Source of the DNA: Streptomyces xinghaiensis S187
Lineage (GTDB): Bacteria; Actinomycetota; Actinomycetes; Streptomycetales; Streptomycetaceae
Assembly: GCF_000220705.2 (NCBI RefSeq)
Contig: NZ_CP023202.1
Location: 6,354,501 to 6,418,500, forward strand
Reading direction: 5' to 3'
DNA length: 64,000 nucleotides
Positions 37,025-45,411 of the stretch are shown here, one piece after another. The notes under the pieces were generated by a model. The model did no database searches, had not been told where the DNA came from, and saw only the letters and a program-made list of their open reading frames with translations. A program made the position numbers and the translations under genes. Numbering within the stretch: the first letter of the stretch is position 1; every line of letters begins with the position of its first letter.

Positions 37025-39202
37025 GTGAGCAGCGAGAACCGGCGGCCGGGCGGGGAACCGGCGCACCAGCCCCCGGTGGCGCACCGCCCCCCGGCGGCCG
37101 GACCGCCCGGGGGCGAACAGCTCGCGCTGATCCGGGAGACCGTGCGGACGGCCAAGGTCCCCCGCGCCAAGCCGCGCACCTGGCGCGGTGCCGCGCTCGC
37201 CGGGGCGGACCCGGTGGCCCGGGTCCTCGTGGACAAGGGCCTCGTCCACCTCGACCGCTTCTTCGACTACGCCGTCCCGGCCGCCATGGACGCCGAGGCC
37301 CGCCCCGGTGTCCGGGTGCGCGTCCGGTTCGGCGCGGGGGAGCGGAACGGCCGCCGCGAGGGCGGCGGGCTGATCAACGGCTTCATCGTCGAGCGCCGCC
37401 CCGACAGCGACTACCGGGGCACCCTCGCCCCGATCGCCCAGGTCCTCTCGCCCGAGCCGGTCCTCTCCCCGGAACTGCTCGCGCTCTGCCGCGCGGTCGC
37501 CGACCGGTACGCCGGTGCCCTGGCCGACGTCGTCCAGCTGGCGGTGCCGCGCCGGATGGCCCGCGCCGAGAAGAAGGAGTCGCCGCCCGCCCCGCCCGCG
37601 CCGCCCGAGCCGGAGCCCGGCGGCTGGGAGCGGTACACCGGCGGCCCCGGCTATCTGCGCGCCCTGGCCTCCGGCGGCACGCCCCGCGGCGTATGGACCG
37701 CGCTGCCCGGTGCCGGGTGGCCCGGGGAGCTGGCCCGCGCCGTGGCGGCCACGCTCGCCGGGGGCCGCGGCGCGCTCGCCGTGCTGCCCGACGGGCGCAG
37801 CGCCGCCCGGGTGGACGCCGCGCTGACCGCGCTGATCGGCCCGGGGCACCATGTGCTGCTCACCGCCGACGCCGGCCCCGAGGCCCGCTACCGCCGCTGG
37901 CTCGCGGTCTCCCGGGGCGCCGTCCGGGCCGTGATCGGCACCCGCGCCGCGATGTTCGCCCCCGTACGGCAGCTGGGCCTGGCCGCGATCTGGGACGACG
38001 GCGACTCCAGCCACGGCGACGAGCACGCCCCGTACCCGCACGCCCGCGAGGTCCTGATGCTGCGGGCGGCGCACGAGGGAGCCGGCTTCCTGCTGGGCGC
38101 CCACGGCCGCACGGTCGAGGCCGCGCAGCTCGTCGAGACCGGCTGGGCGCACCCGCTGGCCGCCGACCGCGAGACGGTCCGCGCCACCGCTCCCCGGGTG
38201 CGCACCATCGGCGACGGCGAGGAGGCCCGGGACGAGGCGGCGCGGGCCGCGCGGCTGCCGAGCCTGGCCTGGCGCACCGTCCGCGACGCGCTCCAGCGGG
38301 GACCGGTGCTGATCCAGGTGCCGCGGCGCGGCTATGTGCCCCGGCTGGCCTGCGAGCGCTGCCGCACGCCCGCGCGCTGCGCGCACTGCTCGGGGCCGCT
38401 GGAGGCGGTGGGCCCGGCGGAGGCGCTGTGCTGCGGCTGGTGCGGGCGGGAGTCGCCGGGGTGGCACTGCCCGGAGTGCGGTGGGGCGCGGCTGCGCGGC
38501 CAGGTGTTCGGCGCCCGCCGCACGGCCGAGGAACTGGGCCGGGCCTTCCCCGCGGTGCCGGTGCGCACCTCCGGCCGCGACCACGTCCTGGACACCGTGC
38601 CGGACGCGCCCGCGCTCGTCGTCAGCACACCCGGCGCGGAACCGGTCGCCGAGGGCGGCTACGCGGCGGCGCTGCTCCTCGACGGCTGGGCGATGCTCGG
38701 CCGCCCCGATCTGCGCGCCGGCGAGGAGACCCTGCGCCGCTGGCTGGGCGCGGCCGCGCTGGTGCGCCCGGAGCCCGCCGGGGGGACGGTCGTGGTGGTC
38801 GCGGAGCCGTCGCTGCGGCCGGTGCAGGCGCTGGTCCGCTGGGATCCCGCCGGGCACGCCGCGCGGGAGCTGGCCGAGCGGGCTGAGCTGGGTTTCCCGC
38901 CGGTCTCCCGGATGGCGGCCGTGGCGGGCCCGCCGGAGGCGGTCGCGGGCTTTCTGGAGACGGTCCGGCTGCCTCCCGGGGCCGAGGTGCTCGGCCCGGT
39001 GCCGATGCGCGTGCCCGGCCCCGGCGGCGCCCGGCCCGGAGGGCCGCCCCCGGGCGAGCAGTGGGACCGGGCGCTGGTCCGGGTGCGGCCCGGCAACGGC
39101 GCCGCGCTGGCATCGGCGCTCAAGGCCGCCCAGGCGGCGCGCCTCACCCGCCGGGAGGGGCCGCCGGTGCGGATCCGTATCGACCCGCCGGATCTCGGCT
39201 GA
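37025..39202 (+). CDS. priA: PriA-like primosomal protein N' without helicase motifs
   Basis: A 725-residue protein with the PriA layout: N-terminal 3'-DNA-binding domain (VDKGLVHLDRFFDYAVPAAM), helicase core, zinc-binding cysteines and C-terminal domain. The Walker A site is lost: residues 227-237 read LPGAGWPGELA rather than GxTGSGKT. The DEEH box is WDDGDSS (323-329). The zinc-type Cys cluster is kept (CERC from 443, CAHC, CCGWCG, CPEC ending 485). Actinobacterial PriA is known to be of this ATPase-deficient kind, so it probably acts as a structural restart protein. The GTG at 37025 has a TAGGACT element 6 bp upstream; an ATG at 36995 is possible. Confidence 0.9.
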   Translation: MSSENRRPGGEPAHQPPVAHRPPAAGPPGGEQLALIRETVRTAKVPRAKPRTWRGAALAGADPVARVLVDKGLVHLDRFFDYAVPAAMDAEARPGVRVRVRFGAGERNGRREGGGLINGFIVERRPDSDYRGTLAPIAQVLSPEPVLSPELLALCRAVADRYAGALADVVQLAVPRRMARAEKKESPPAPPAPPEPEPGGWERYTGGPGYLRALASGGTPRGVWTALPGAGWPGELARAVAATLAGGRGALAVLPDGRSAARVDAALTALIGPGHHVLLTADAGPEARYRRWLAVSRGAVRAVIGTRAAMFAPVRQLGLAAIWDDGDSSHGDEHAPYPHAREVLMLRAAHEGAGFLLGAHGRTVEAAQLVETGWAHPLAADRETVRATAPRVRTIGDGEEARDEAARAARLPSLAWRTVRDALQRGPVLIQVPRRGYVPRLACERCRTPARCAHCSGPLEAVGPAEALCCGWCGRESPGWHCPECGGARLRGQVFGARRTAEELGRAFPAVPVRTSGRDHVLDTVPDAPALVVSTPGAEPVAEGGYAAALLLDGWAMLGRPDLRAGEETLRRWLGAAALVRPEPAGGTVVVVAEPSLRPVQALVRWDPAGHAARELAERAELGFPPVSRMAAVAGPPEAVAGFLETVRLPPGAEVLGPVPMRVPGPGGARPGGPPPGEQWDRALVRVRPGNGAALASALKAAQAARLTRREGPPVRIRIDPPDLG

Positions 39203-39271
39203 CCCTGCGCAGGGCGGGAGGGAACGGCCGGCGGGCTCCCGGAGGGAGGAGCCGGGGCCGGGAGACGGCCG

Positions 39272-39898
39272 TCAGCCGTTGCGGGGAGCCGGAAAGCCGT
39301 TCGGACGCGGGGTATCGGGCAGGCCGTGCGGGCGGGAGGGCTCCGGCAGCGCGGAGCCGGGCGGCGGGCCCGTGACGGAACGGGCCGCGGGTACGACCGG
39401 CCGGTCGGACGGGGACTGCCGCTCCTGGACGGGCGGGGCGGGCTCCGGGCGCGGCCCGCCCGCCGCCGTGGCGGTCGCCGTCGTGCCCGCCGGGGAGGAG
39501 GGAGCCGTGGCGGCCGCCTCGGCCTCGGCCGCGCCGCGCGCCGCGGCCCGCCGGGAACCGCCGTAACGCCGGTGCACGGCCTGCTTGGTGACCCCGAGGG
39601 CGGAACCCACCGCGTCCCAGGAGAACCCCAGGGAACGGTCGAAGTCGACGGCGGCCGTGACCAGGGTCTCGACGCTGTCCCGCAGCTCCTGTGCCAGCCG
39701 GACCGTCGGCGCCGGCGCCCGCCCGTACACGATGAAGCCCGCCGCGGACGGGCCGCTGCGGCGGGGGCGGTAGACGGTGCCGAGCTGAGCCGTGAGCGTG
39801 CGCAGGGCGTCCGCCTGCCGGCGCACCCGCTCGATGTCCCGCACCAGCAGGTGCAGGCTGGCCCGGGCCTGGGTGTCGTGCGTGGAGTGGTCGGCCAT
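39272..39898 (-). CDS. Putative DNA-binding protein with a helix-turn-helix-like core and Pro-rich tail
   Basis: A 208-residue protein. Residues 1-105 are helical, with FSWDAVGSALGVTKQAVHRRYGG resembling the HTH used by a family of small Streptomyces proteins. The last 95 residues are Ala/Pro/Gly-rich and probably disordered. The ATG at 39898 has GAGAGG 7 bp upstream; a TTG 6 bp earlier is possible. It is convergent with priA. An inverted repeat TGGTCA-N8-TGACCA 59 bp upstream may be its operator. No function is known to me. Confidence 0.75.
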   Translation of the reverse strand: MADHSTHDTQARASLHLLVRDIERVRRQADALRTLTAQLGTVYRPRRSGPSAAGFIVYGRAPAPTVRLAQELRDSVETLVTAAVDFDRSLGFSWDAVGSALGVTKQAVHRRYGGSRRAAARGAAEAEAAATAPSSPAGTTATATAAGGPRPEPAPPVQERQSPSDRPVVPAARSVTGPPPGSALPEPSRPHGLPDTPRPNGFPAPRNG

Positions 39899-39956
39899 CA
39901 ACAAGCCTCTCGAAACCGGCGTTGCAGGGGATGGGCCCCGGCAGGGGCCCCGTGGC

Positions 39957-40000
39957 TGGTCAATCTCCCGTGACCAACGCCCGACGGGCCCCGCTGGTCA
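39957..40000. promoter_or_regulatory. TGGTCA inverted repeat, possible operator
   Basis: TGGTCA (39957-39962) and TGACCA (39971-39976) are perfect inverted hexamers 8 bp apart; a third TGGTCA lies at 39995-40000. They sit between the divergent HTH gene and fmt. Confidence 0.4.
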
Positions 40001-40233
40001 CGGTGTCGGGGGCACGGGCCGGTGCGGGGGGCGCGTACCCGCGCGTACGCCCCCGGGTCCGGGGCCCGGGCCCGTCCGCCCCGTCGCGCCGGAGCGGGCC
40101 GCGGCGCCCGGTGCCGTGCGCCGCCCGGCGGAGAGGCGTCCGCGCGCCGGACCGTACGCGGGCGTGCCCGGGGAACGCGGCGGGGCGCGGTGCCGGGCGC
40201 CGGGGACCCGGGGGAGCGGGGCCGGACAGGCCC

Positions 40234-40239
40234 TAGACT
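40234..40239 (+). promoter_or_regulatory. Possible fmt -10 element
   Basis: TAGACT in a good Streptomyces -10 context (CCCTAGACTGGTGC); no clear -35 is seen. Confidence 0.4.
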
Positions 40240-40349
40240 GGTGCGCCCCGTCCCCGGCCCCGCCCCGCGGGCCCGTCCCGGTGCCGTACCCGGTGTCCGG
40301 GGTGCTCCGGACCGGGAACCGACCGACCCGAGAGGCAGTGCACCCCCCG

Positions 40350-41282
40350 ATGAAGCTGGTCTTCGCCGGCACCCCCGAGGTCGCCCTCCCCGCCCTGGAC
40401 ACCCTGATCGCCTCGGACCGGCACGAGGTCGCGGCCGTCGTCACCCGGCCCGACGCCCCCGCCGGCCGCGGCCGGAAGCTGGTCGCCTGCCCGGTGGCGC
40501 AGCGGGCGGAGGAGGCGGGCATCGAGGTGCTGAAGCCGGCCCGTCCCCGGGACGAGGACTTCCTCGCCCGGCTGCGGGACATCGCGCCGGACTGCTGCCC
40601 CGTCGTCGCGTACGGCGCGCTGCTGCCCAAGTCCGCCCTCGCCATCCCGGCGCACGGCTGGGTGAACCTGCACTTCTCGCTGCTGCCGGCCTGGCGGGGC
40701 GCGGCCCCGGTGCAGCACGCGGTGCTCGCCGGCGACGAGATGACCGGCGCCTCCACCTTCCTGATCGAGGAAGGGCTGGACTCCGGCCCCGTGTACGGGG
40801 TGATCACCGAGGAGATCAAGCCCACCGACACCAGCGGGGACCTGCTGACCCGGCTCGCCCTCGCGGGCGCCGGGCTGCTGGCCGCGACGATGGACGGCAT
40901 CGAGGACGGCTCGCTCCAGCCGGTGCCGCAGCCGGCCGAGGGCGTCAGCCTCGCGCCCAAACTGACGGTCGAGGACGCGGAGATCGACTGGCCGGCGCCC
41001 GCCCTCCGGGTGGACCGTGTCGTACGGGGCTGCTCGCCCGCGCCCGGGGCGTGGACGCTCTTCCGCGGCGAGCGGCTGAAGGTGATGTCGGTGGCCCTGC
41101 TCCCGGAGCGGACGGACCTGGCGCCGGGCGCCCTCTCCGCGGCGAAGAACGCCGTGTACGCGGGCACGGGCTCGCACGCCGTCGAACTGCTGTGGGTGCA
41201 GCCGCAGGGCAAGAAGCCGATGCGGGGCGCCGACTGGGCCCGCGGCGTCCGCATCGGCCCGGACGACCGGCTCGGCGCCTGA
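40350..41282 (+). CDS. fmt: Methionyl-tRNA formyltransferase
   Basis: A 310-residue enzyme formylating initiator Met-tRNA with 10-formyl-THF. The N-terminal domain begins MKLVFAGTPEVALPALDTL. The catalytic Asn/His/Asp centre lies in NLHFSLLPAWRGAAPVQ and the following GDEMTGAST. The C-terminal OB-like domain binds tRNA. Length is as expected. It is separated from rsmB by an unrelated SnoaL-like gene, although fmt-rsmB adjacency is common. Confidence 0.97.
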   Translation: MKLVFAGTPEVALPALDTLIASDRHEVAAVVTRPDAPAGRGRKLVACPVAQRAEEAGIEVLKPARPRDEDFLARLRDIAPDCCPVVAYGALLPKSALAIPAHGWVNLHFSLLPAWRGAAPVQHAVLAGDEMTGASTFLIEEGLDSGPVYGVITEEIKPTDTSGDLLTRLALAGAGLLAATMDGIEDGSLQPVPQPAEGVSLAPKLTVEDAEIDWPAPALRVDRVVRGCSPAPGAWTLFRGERLKVMSVALLPERTDLAPGALSAAKNAVYAGTGSHAVELLWVQPQGKKPMRGADWARGVRIGPDDRLGA

Positions 41283-41602
41283 CGGGCTGCCGCGCCCGGC
41301 GGAAGCCGACGGACGGGCCCCGGGCCTGAACAGGCGTGAGCGGGCGGGGAGTTCCGGGCCGCCGGGGGTGAGGCTCCGCGGGCCGGTGCCCGGAAGCGGA
41401 CCGGGCGCCCGCCGCGCCCCCACGGCCCTGCCCGCCTCACCAGTGCTTCCAGAGGCAGCATCCGGCGTCGCGGCGTCATCCGGCCTGGACGGCACCGGAT
41501 GCGTACCGGCTCACGTCATCAAGTTTGACTAATCCCTTCTCCGGGCAGTACGGTCTGGGCAGGTAGTCAAGCTTGATTAGTTGTTTGTCATGGAGGAGCA
41601 GG
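41283..41602 (+). other. Control region upstream of the SnoaL-like gene
   Basis: 320 bp without a gene. The first 200 bp are GC-rich. From 41510 it turns AT-rich and carries two TCAAG-type palindromes and a promoter, listed separately. Confidence 0.5.
41519..41579 (+). promoter_or_regulatory. Promoter flanked by two TCAAGNTTGA-type palindromes
   Basis: Site 1 is TCAAGTTTGA (41519-41528) and site 2 is TAGTCAAGCTTGATTA (41564-41579), with a perfect TCAAGCTTGA core; centres are 48 bp apart. The -35 TTGACT (41525-41530) overlaps site 1 and the -10 TACGGT (41549-41554) lies 18 bp on. Site 2 would be just downstream of the start. The arrangement suits a MarR-type repressor. Confidence 0.65.
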
Positions 41603-42082
41603 ATGGCGGAGCAGCAGTTGGAGCAGCAGTTCACGGTCCCCGAGGCCGGAGCCGTGTTCATCCCCACCGACGAGGACCGCCGGACGCTGGACGCGTGGTT
41701 CGCGCGGTACGAGGCCCTCAGCGCCCGGGCCGACGTCGAGGCGATGGCCGACATGGCCGTCTTCCCGCTCAACGTCATCACCGATGACGCGGCCGGCAAC
41801 GGATCGGCGGAGCAGTGGGACCGCGAGCGGTTCACCGCCACGATGAGCCAGGTCCTGGGCGGGGCGGGCGGCGAGGAGCCCCGCTTCGAGTCGGTGCGCA
41901 CCCCCCGGTTCCTGACCGCCTCGCTCGTCGTCGTCCTCACCGAGGGCGTGGTGACGGCGGGCGGGCGCACCCAGACCCTGCGCTACGCGGACGTCCTGCT
42001 GAAGCGGAACGGGGAATGGGCGTTCCAGACCATGATCCAGGGCGGCTGGGGTGATACCGGGAAGGACGGCGGGGCGTCGTAG
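41603..42082 (+). CDS. SnoaL-like / NTF2-fold protein
   Basis: A 159-residue protein of the NTF2-like cone fold: helices around DRRTLDAWFARYEALSARADVEAMADMAVFP followed by curved strands ending LKRNGEWAFQTMIQGGWG. The family covers small enzymes and ligand-binding proteins; no catalytic set is clear here. The ATG at 41603 is chosen for GGAGGAGCAGG just upstream. Its promoter is bracketed by strong palindromes, so it is probably tightly regulated by a regulator encoded elsewhere, perhaps in response to a small ligand. It interrupts the fmt-rsmB pair. Confidence 0.75.
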   Translation: MAEQQLEQQFTVPEAGAVFIPTDEDRRTLDAWFARYEALSARADVEAMADMAVFPLNVITDDAAGNGSAEQWDRERFTATMSQVLGGAGGEEPRFESVRTPRFLTASLVVVLTEGVVTAGGRTQTLRYADVLLKRNGEWAFQTMIQGGWGDTGKDGGAS

Positions 42083-42142
42083 GCTGGACGGGCCGTCCCC
42101 CTCACCCGGGACCGTCCTCATCACCCGCGGAGCACCTTTCCC

Positions 42143-43582
42143 TTGAGCACCGACCAGTCCCGTCGCCGCCGCCCCGGCAAGCCCTACCGCCGTCCCCGCA
42201 GGGACCCCGTCCGCGTCCTGGCCTACGAGGCGCTGCGGGCGGTCGACGAACGGGACGCCTACGCCAACCTCGTCCTCCCGCCCCTGCTCCGGAAGGCGCG
42301 GGAGGACGAGGGCTTCGACGGCCGCGACGCCGCGCTCGCCACCGAACTGGTGTACGGGACGCTGCGCCACCAGGGCACCTACGACGCGGTCATCGCGGCC
42401 TGTGTGGACCGGCCGCTGCGCGAGGTGGACCCGCCCGTCCTGGACGTGCTCTCCCTCGGCGCCCACCAATTGCTCGGCACCCGGATCCCGAGCCACGCGG
42501 CGGTGAGCGCCACCGTCGAGCTGGCCCGGGTGGTGCTCGGCGACGGGCGGGCCAAATTCGTCAACGCCGTGCTGCGCAAGATCGCGGCCGACGATCTGGA
42601 CGGCTGGCTGGAGCGGGTCGCGCCCGACTACGACGAGGACCCCGAGGAGCACCTCGCCGTGGTCCACTCCCATCCGCGGTGGATCGTCTCCGCGCTCTGG
42701 GACTCGCTCGGCGGCGGCCGCGCCGGCATCGAGGACCTGCTGGAGGCCGACAACGAACGGCCCGAGGTGACCCTCGTCGCACGGCCCGGCCGCTCGACCA
42801 CCGGTGAACTGCTGGACTCGGCGGGCGAGGAGTCGGCGCTGCCCGGCCGCTGGTCCCCGTACGCGGTACGGCTCTCCGAGGGCGGGGAGCCCGGGGCGCT
42901 GGAGCCGGTCCGCGAGGGCCGGGCCGGCGTCCAGGACGAGGGCAGCCAGCTCGTCGCCCTCGCCCTGGCGGGCGCCCCGCTGGAGGGGGAGGACAGCCGC
43001 TGGCTCGACGGCTGCGCCGGCCCCGGCGGCAAGGCCGCGCTGCTCGCCGCCCTCGCGGCGCAGCGGGGTGCCTCGCTTCTCGCCTCGGAGAAGCAGCCGC
43101 ACCGGGCCCGGCTCGTGGCCCGGACGCTGGCCGGCAACCCCGGCCCGTACCAGGTGATCGCCGCGGACGGCACCCGGCCGCCGTGGCGCCCCGGCAGCTT
43201 CGACCGGGTGCTCGTCGACGTGCCCTGCACCGGGCTCGGCGCGCTGCGCCGCCGCCCCGAGGCCCGCTGGCGGCGGCGCCCCTCCGACCTGGAAGGTTTC
43301 GCTCCGCTCCAGCGCGGGCTGTTGCGGGAGGCGCTGAACGCGGTGCGGGTGGGCGGCGTCGTCGGCTACGCCACCTGCTCACCGCACCTCGCCGAGACCC
43401 GGGCCGTCGTCGACGACGTGCTGCGGGGCCGCGGCGGACCGGCGCCCGGGGCCGAACTCCTCGACGCGCGGCCGCTGATGCCCGGCGTCCCCGCGCTGGG
43501 CGACGGCCCCGACGTCCAGCTCTGGCCCCATCTGCACGGCACCGACGCGATGTACCTGGCCCTGCTGCGCCGTACATCCTGA
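42143..43582 (+). CDS. rsmB: 16S rRNA (cytosine-967-C5)-methyltransferase
   Basis: A 479-residue RsmB with an N-terminal NusB-like RNA-binding domain (VRVLAYEALRAVDERDAYANLVLPPLL) and a C-terminal SAM methyltransferase domain. The SAM motif is LDGCAGPGGKAALLAAL. The catalytic cysteines are in VDVPCTGLGALRRRPEARWR (motif IV) and GYATCSPHLAETRAVV (motif VI). It appears to start at a TTG at 42143, giving STDQSRRRRPGKPYRRPRRD. A TAGGCT -10-like element at about 42081 may give it its own transcript. Confidence 0.95.
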   Translation: MSTDQSRRRRPGKPYRRPRRDPVRVLAYEALRAVDERDAYANLVLPPLLRKAREDEGFDGRDAALATELVYGTLRHQGTYDAVIAACVDRPLREVDPPVLDVLSLGAHQLLGTRIPSHAAVSATVELARVVLGDGRAKFVNAVLRKIAADDLDGWLERVAPDYDEDPEEHLAVVHSHPRWIVSALWDSLGGGRAGIEDLLEADNERPEVTLVARPGRSTTGELLDSAGEESALPGRWSPYAVRLSEGGEPGALEPVREGRAGVQDEGSQLVALALAGAPLEGEDSRWLDGCAGPGGKAALLAALAAQRGASLLASEKQPHRARLVARTLAGNPGPYQVIAADGTRPPWRPGSFDRVLVDVPCTGLGALRRRPEARWRRRPSDLEGFAPLQRGLLREALNAVRVGGVVGYATCSPHLAETRAVVDDVLRGRGGPAPGAELLDARPLMPGVPALGDGPDVQLWPHLHGTDAMYLALLRRTS

Positions 43583-43695
43583 CGGCCCGGGCCCGGCGGG
43601 GCGCCGCCGCGAACCGGCGGTGCCCCGGTGGCCCCGGCCGGTACGGGCGGCGCCCGGTCGCCCGTACCGGCCGGAGCCGGGTGTCCGTGCGGGGG

Positions 43696-44334
43696 TCAGC
43701 CCTGCGGGCCGGCCGTGTCCGTGCGGCTCGGGGCCGCGGTGCCCAGGTCCGCGGTCTCCATCTCGGCGGTGCTCATGGCGTCGTCGCGGGCGGTGCCGCG
43801 GAGGGCCTGGGCCTGGGTGCCGCCGCCCTCCGAGTCCTCCACGGAGGGGCAGAACGGCACCGTGCCCGTGTTCTGGACGTACCGGGCGGTGACCCATCCG
43901 GACCCGTCCCGCAGCAGGTACCAGAGGTCGTTGCCGTCGACGTTCTGGCCGCGGACCTTGCAGTTGAGCCCGACCTGGGCGTGGTAGGCGAGCGAGCCCA
44001 GGTTCGCCGAGTTGCTGGTCGGCTGGGCCCGCTTCACGACGCCGGTGGGGCTGATGACGGTGCCGTACGGCTGCGCCGGCGTCCCGACATCCTCGCCCTC
44101 GCCGGCCCCCACCCCGCTGGTGTCGCTGTGGCCCGAGCTGACGACGCCGTCCCGGCCGATGACGTTCTCGTCTCCCACCGCGAAGTGGTTGTTGTCCCCG
44201 TTCACCACGAAGGCCGGGCCGCCGTGGTGGTCCTTCCCGTACCCGTCGTGGGCCTGGGCGGCCGACACGCCTCCGCCCGCCAGGGCCAGCGCCGCGAGGA
44301 CCGTCAGGCCGAGCCGCATCCCGTTCTGCTTCAC
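43696..44334 (-). CDS. Secreted protein with SH3-like domain
   Basis: A 212-residue protein with a clear Sec signal peptide (KQNGMRLGLTVLAALALAGGG, cleavage near SAAQAH at about residue 28). A short His/Asp-rich segment follows, then a bacterial SH3-type domain at about 85-160 (VVKRAQPTSNSANLG, WYLLRDGSGWVTARYVQN) with two cysteines, and a Thr/Ala-rich acidic tail. Such domains bind cell-wall peptides. The GTG start has AAGGAAC upstream. It is convergent with rsmB and divergent from rpe. A 13-bp palindrome lies 50 bp upstream. Confidence 0.85.
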   Translation of the reverse strand: MKQNGMRLGLTVLAALALAGGGVSAAQAHDGYGKDHHGGPAFVVNGDNNHFAVGDENVIGRDGVVSSGHSDTSGVGAGEGEDVGTPAQPYGTVISPTGVVKRAQPTSNSANLGSLAYHAQVGLNCKVRGQNVDGNDLWYLLRDGSGWVTARYVQNTGTVPFCPSVEDSEGGGTQAQALRGTARDDAMSTAEMETADLGTAAPSRTDTAGPQG

Positions 44335-44383
44335 AGATGTTCCTTTCCATCCGGTGGAGATCACACAGACCGGCACCGTATGG

Positions 44384-44396
44384 GCAGATAATCTGC
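44384..44396. promoter_or_regulatory. Palindrome GCAGATAATCTGC
   Basis: A perfect 6+1+6 inverted repeat in an AT-rich island 50 bp upstream of the secreted-protein start. A possible operator or promoter-overlapping site. Confidence 0.45.
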
Positions 44397-44581
44397 TTAA
44401 TGTCGGATTGGTTCGACGGTGGGCGTGTGGAACGCGGACGGCGGTGACGGTCCCCCGCCCGTGCCGCGGACACCGGGCGGACACCGTCACGAAATCGTTC
44501 TCGGGCGGTTGGGGAGGGAGGGTCACGGAATGCCGGAAACGGGCGTCGGCGGACCTCTCCCGCGCATGGCAGGCTGTCCCC

Positions 44582-45268
44582 ATGGCCGTGCAGATCAGTC
44601 CCAGTATTCTCTCCGCCGACTTCTCCCGCCTCGCGGAGGAGGCGAAGGCCGTCCAGGGCGCCGACTGGCTCCACGTCGACGTCATGGACAACCACTTCGT
44701 CCCGAATCTCACCCTCGGCGTGCCGGTCGTCGAGTCGCTGAGCAGGGCGACGGACACCCCGCTGGACTGCCACCTCATGATCGAACAGCCGGACCGCTGG
44801 GCCCCCGCCTATGTCGAGGCCGGCGCCGGCTCGGTCACCTTCCACGCCGAGGCCGCCGCCGCGCCGGTCCGGCTGGCCCGCGAGATCCGGGCCAAGGGGG
44901 CCAGGGCCTCGATGGCGCTCAAGCCCGCCACCCCCGTCGAGCCGTACGAGGATCTGCTGCCCGAGCTCGACATGCTCCTCGTGATGACCGTGGAGCCGGG
45001 CTTCGGCGGACAGGCCTTCCTCGACATCATGCTGCCGAAGATCCGCCGCACCCGGGAGCTGATCTCCCGGTACGGCCTGGAGATGTGGCTCCAGGTCGAC
45101 GGCGGTGTCTCGGCGGACACCATCGAGCGCTGCGCCGAGGCCGGCGCCGACGTCTTCGTCGCCGGGTCCGCCGTCTACGGCGCGGACGACCCGGCCGCCG
45201 CGGTGCGCGCCCTGCGCCGCCAGGCCGAGGAGACCACGGCCAAGGCGGGGTGGGCCCGCGGGCACTGA
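44582..45268 (+). CDS. rpe: Ribulose-phosphate 3-epimerase
   Basis: A 228-residue TIM-barrel epimerase interconverting ribulose-5-P and xylulose-5-P. It starts AVQISPSILSADFSRLAEEA. Metal and catalytic residues lie in DWLHVDVMDNHFVPNLT and LDCHLMIEQP, with the phosphate-binding VDGGVSADTIERC and VAGSAVYG at the C-terminus. The ATG is immediately preceded by CCC with no strong ribosome-binding site. It stands alone upstream of the SorC-type regulator, which may respond to a sugar phosphate. Confidence 0.97.
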   Translation: MAVQISPSILSADFSRLAEEAKAVQGADWLHVDVMDNHFVPNLTLGVPVVESLSRATDTPLDCHLMIEQPDRWAPAYVEAGAGSVTFHAEAAAAPVRLAREIRAKGARASMALKPATPVEPYEDLLPELDMLLVMTVEPGFGGQAFLDIMLPKIRRTRELISRYGLEMWLQVDGGVSADTIERCAEAGADVFVAGSAVYGADDPAAAVRALRRQAEETTAKAGWARGH

Positions 45269-45411
45269 CACCCGGCCCCGGAGGACACGGAGCGATGAAC
45301 TCCGGTGAACTCTCCGGTGGAGTGGAGCGCGAGGACCGGCCGGCGACCGCCGCTTCTGACAGGATGGCGGCGGGTTCACGAATGGGACAGTGAACAGTGA
45401 AGGAGAAAGCG

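Larger units (their letters stand above)
39899..40349 (+). other. Intergenic region between the HTH gene and fmt
   Basis: 451 bp. Contents: the TGGTCA repeats (39957-40000), a GC-rich low-complexity stretch (40010-40210) without a gene, and a -10-like TAGACT at 40234-40239 for fmt, implying an untranslated leader of about 105 nt. Confidence 0.5.
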
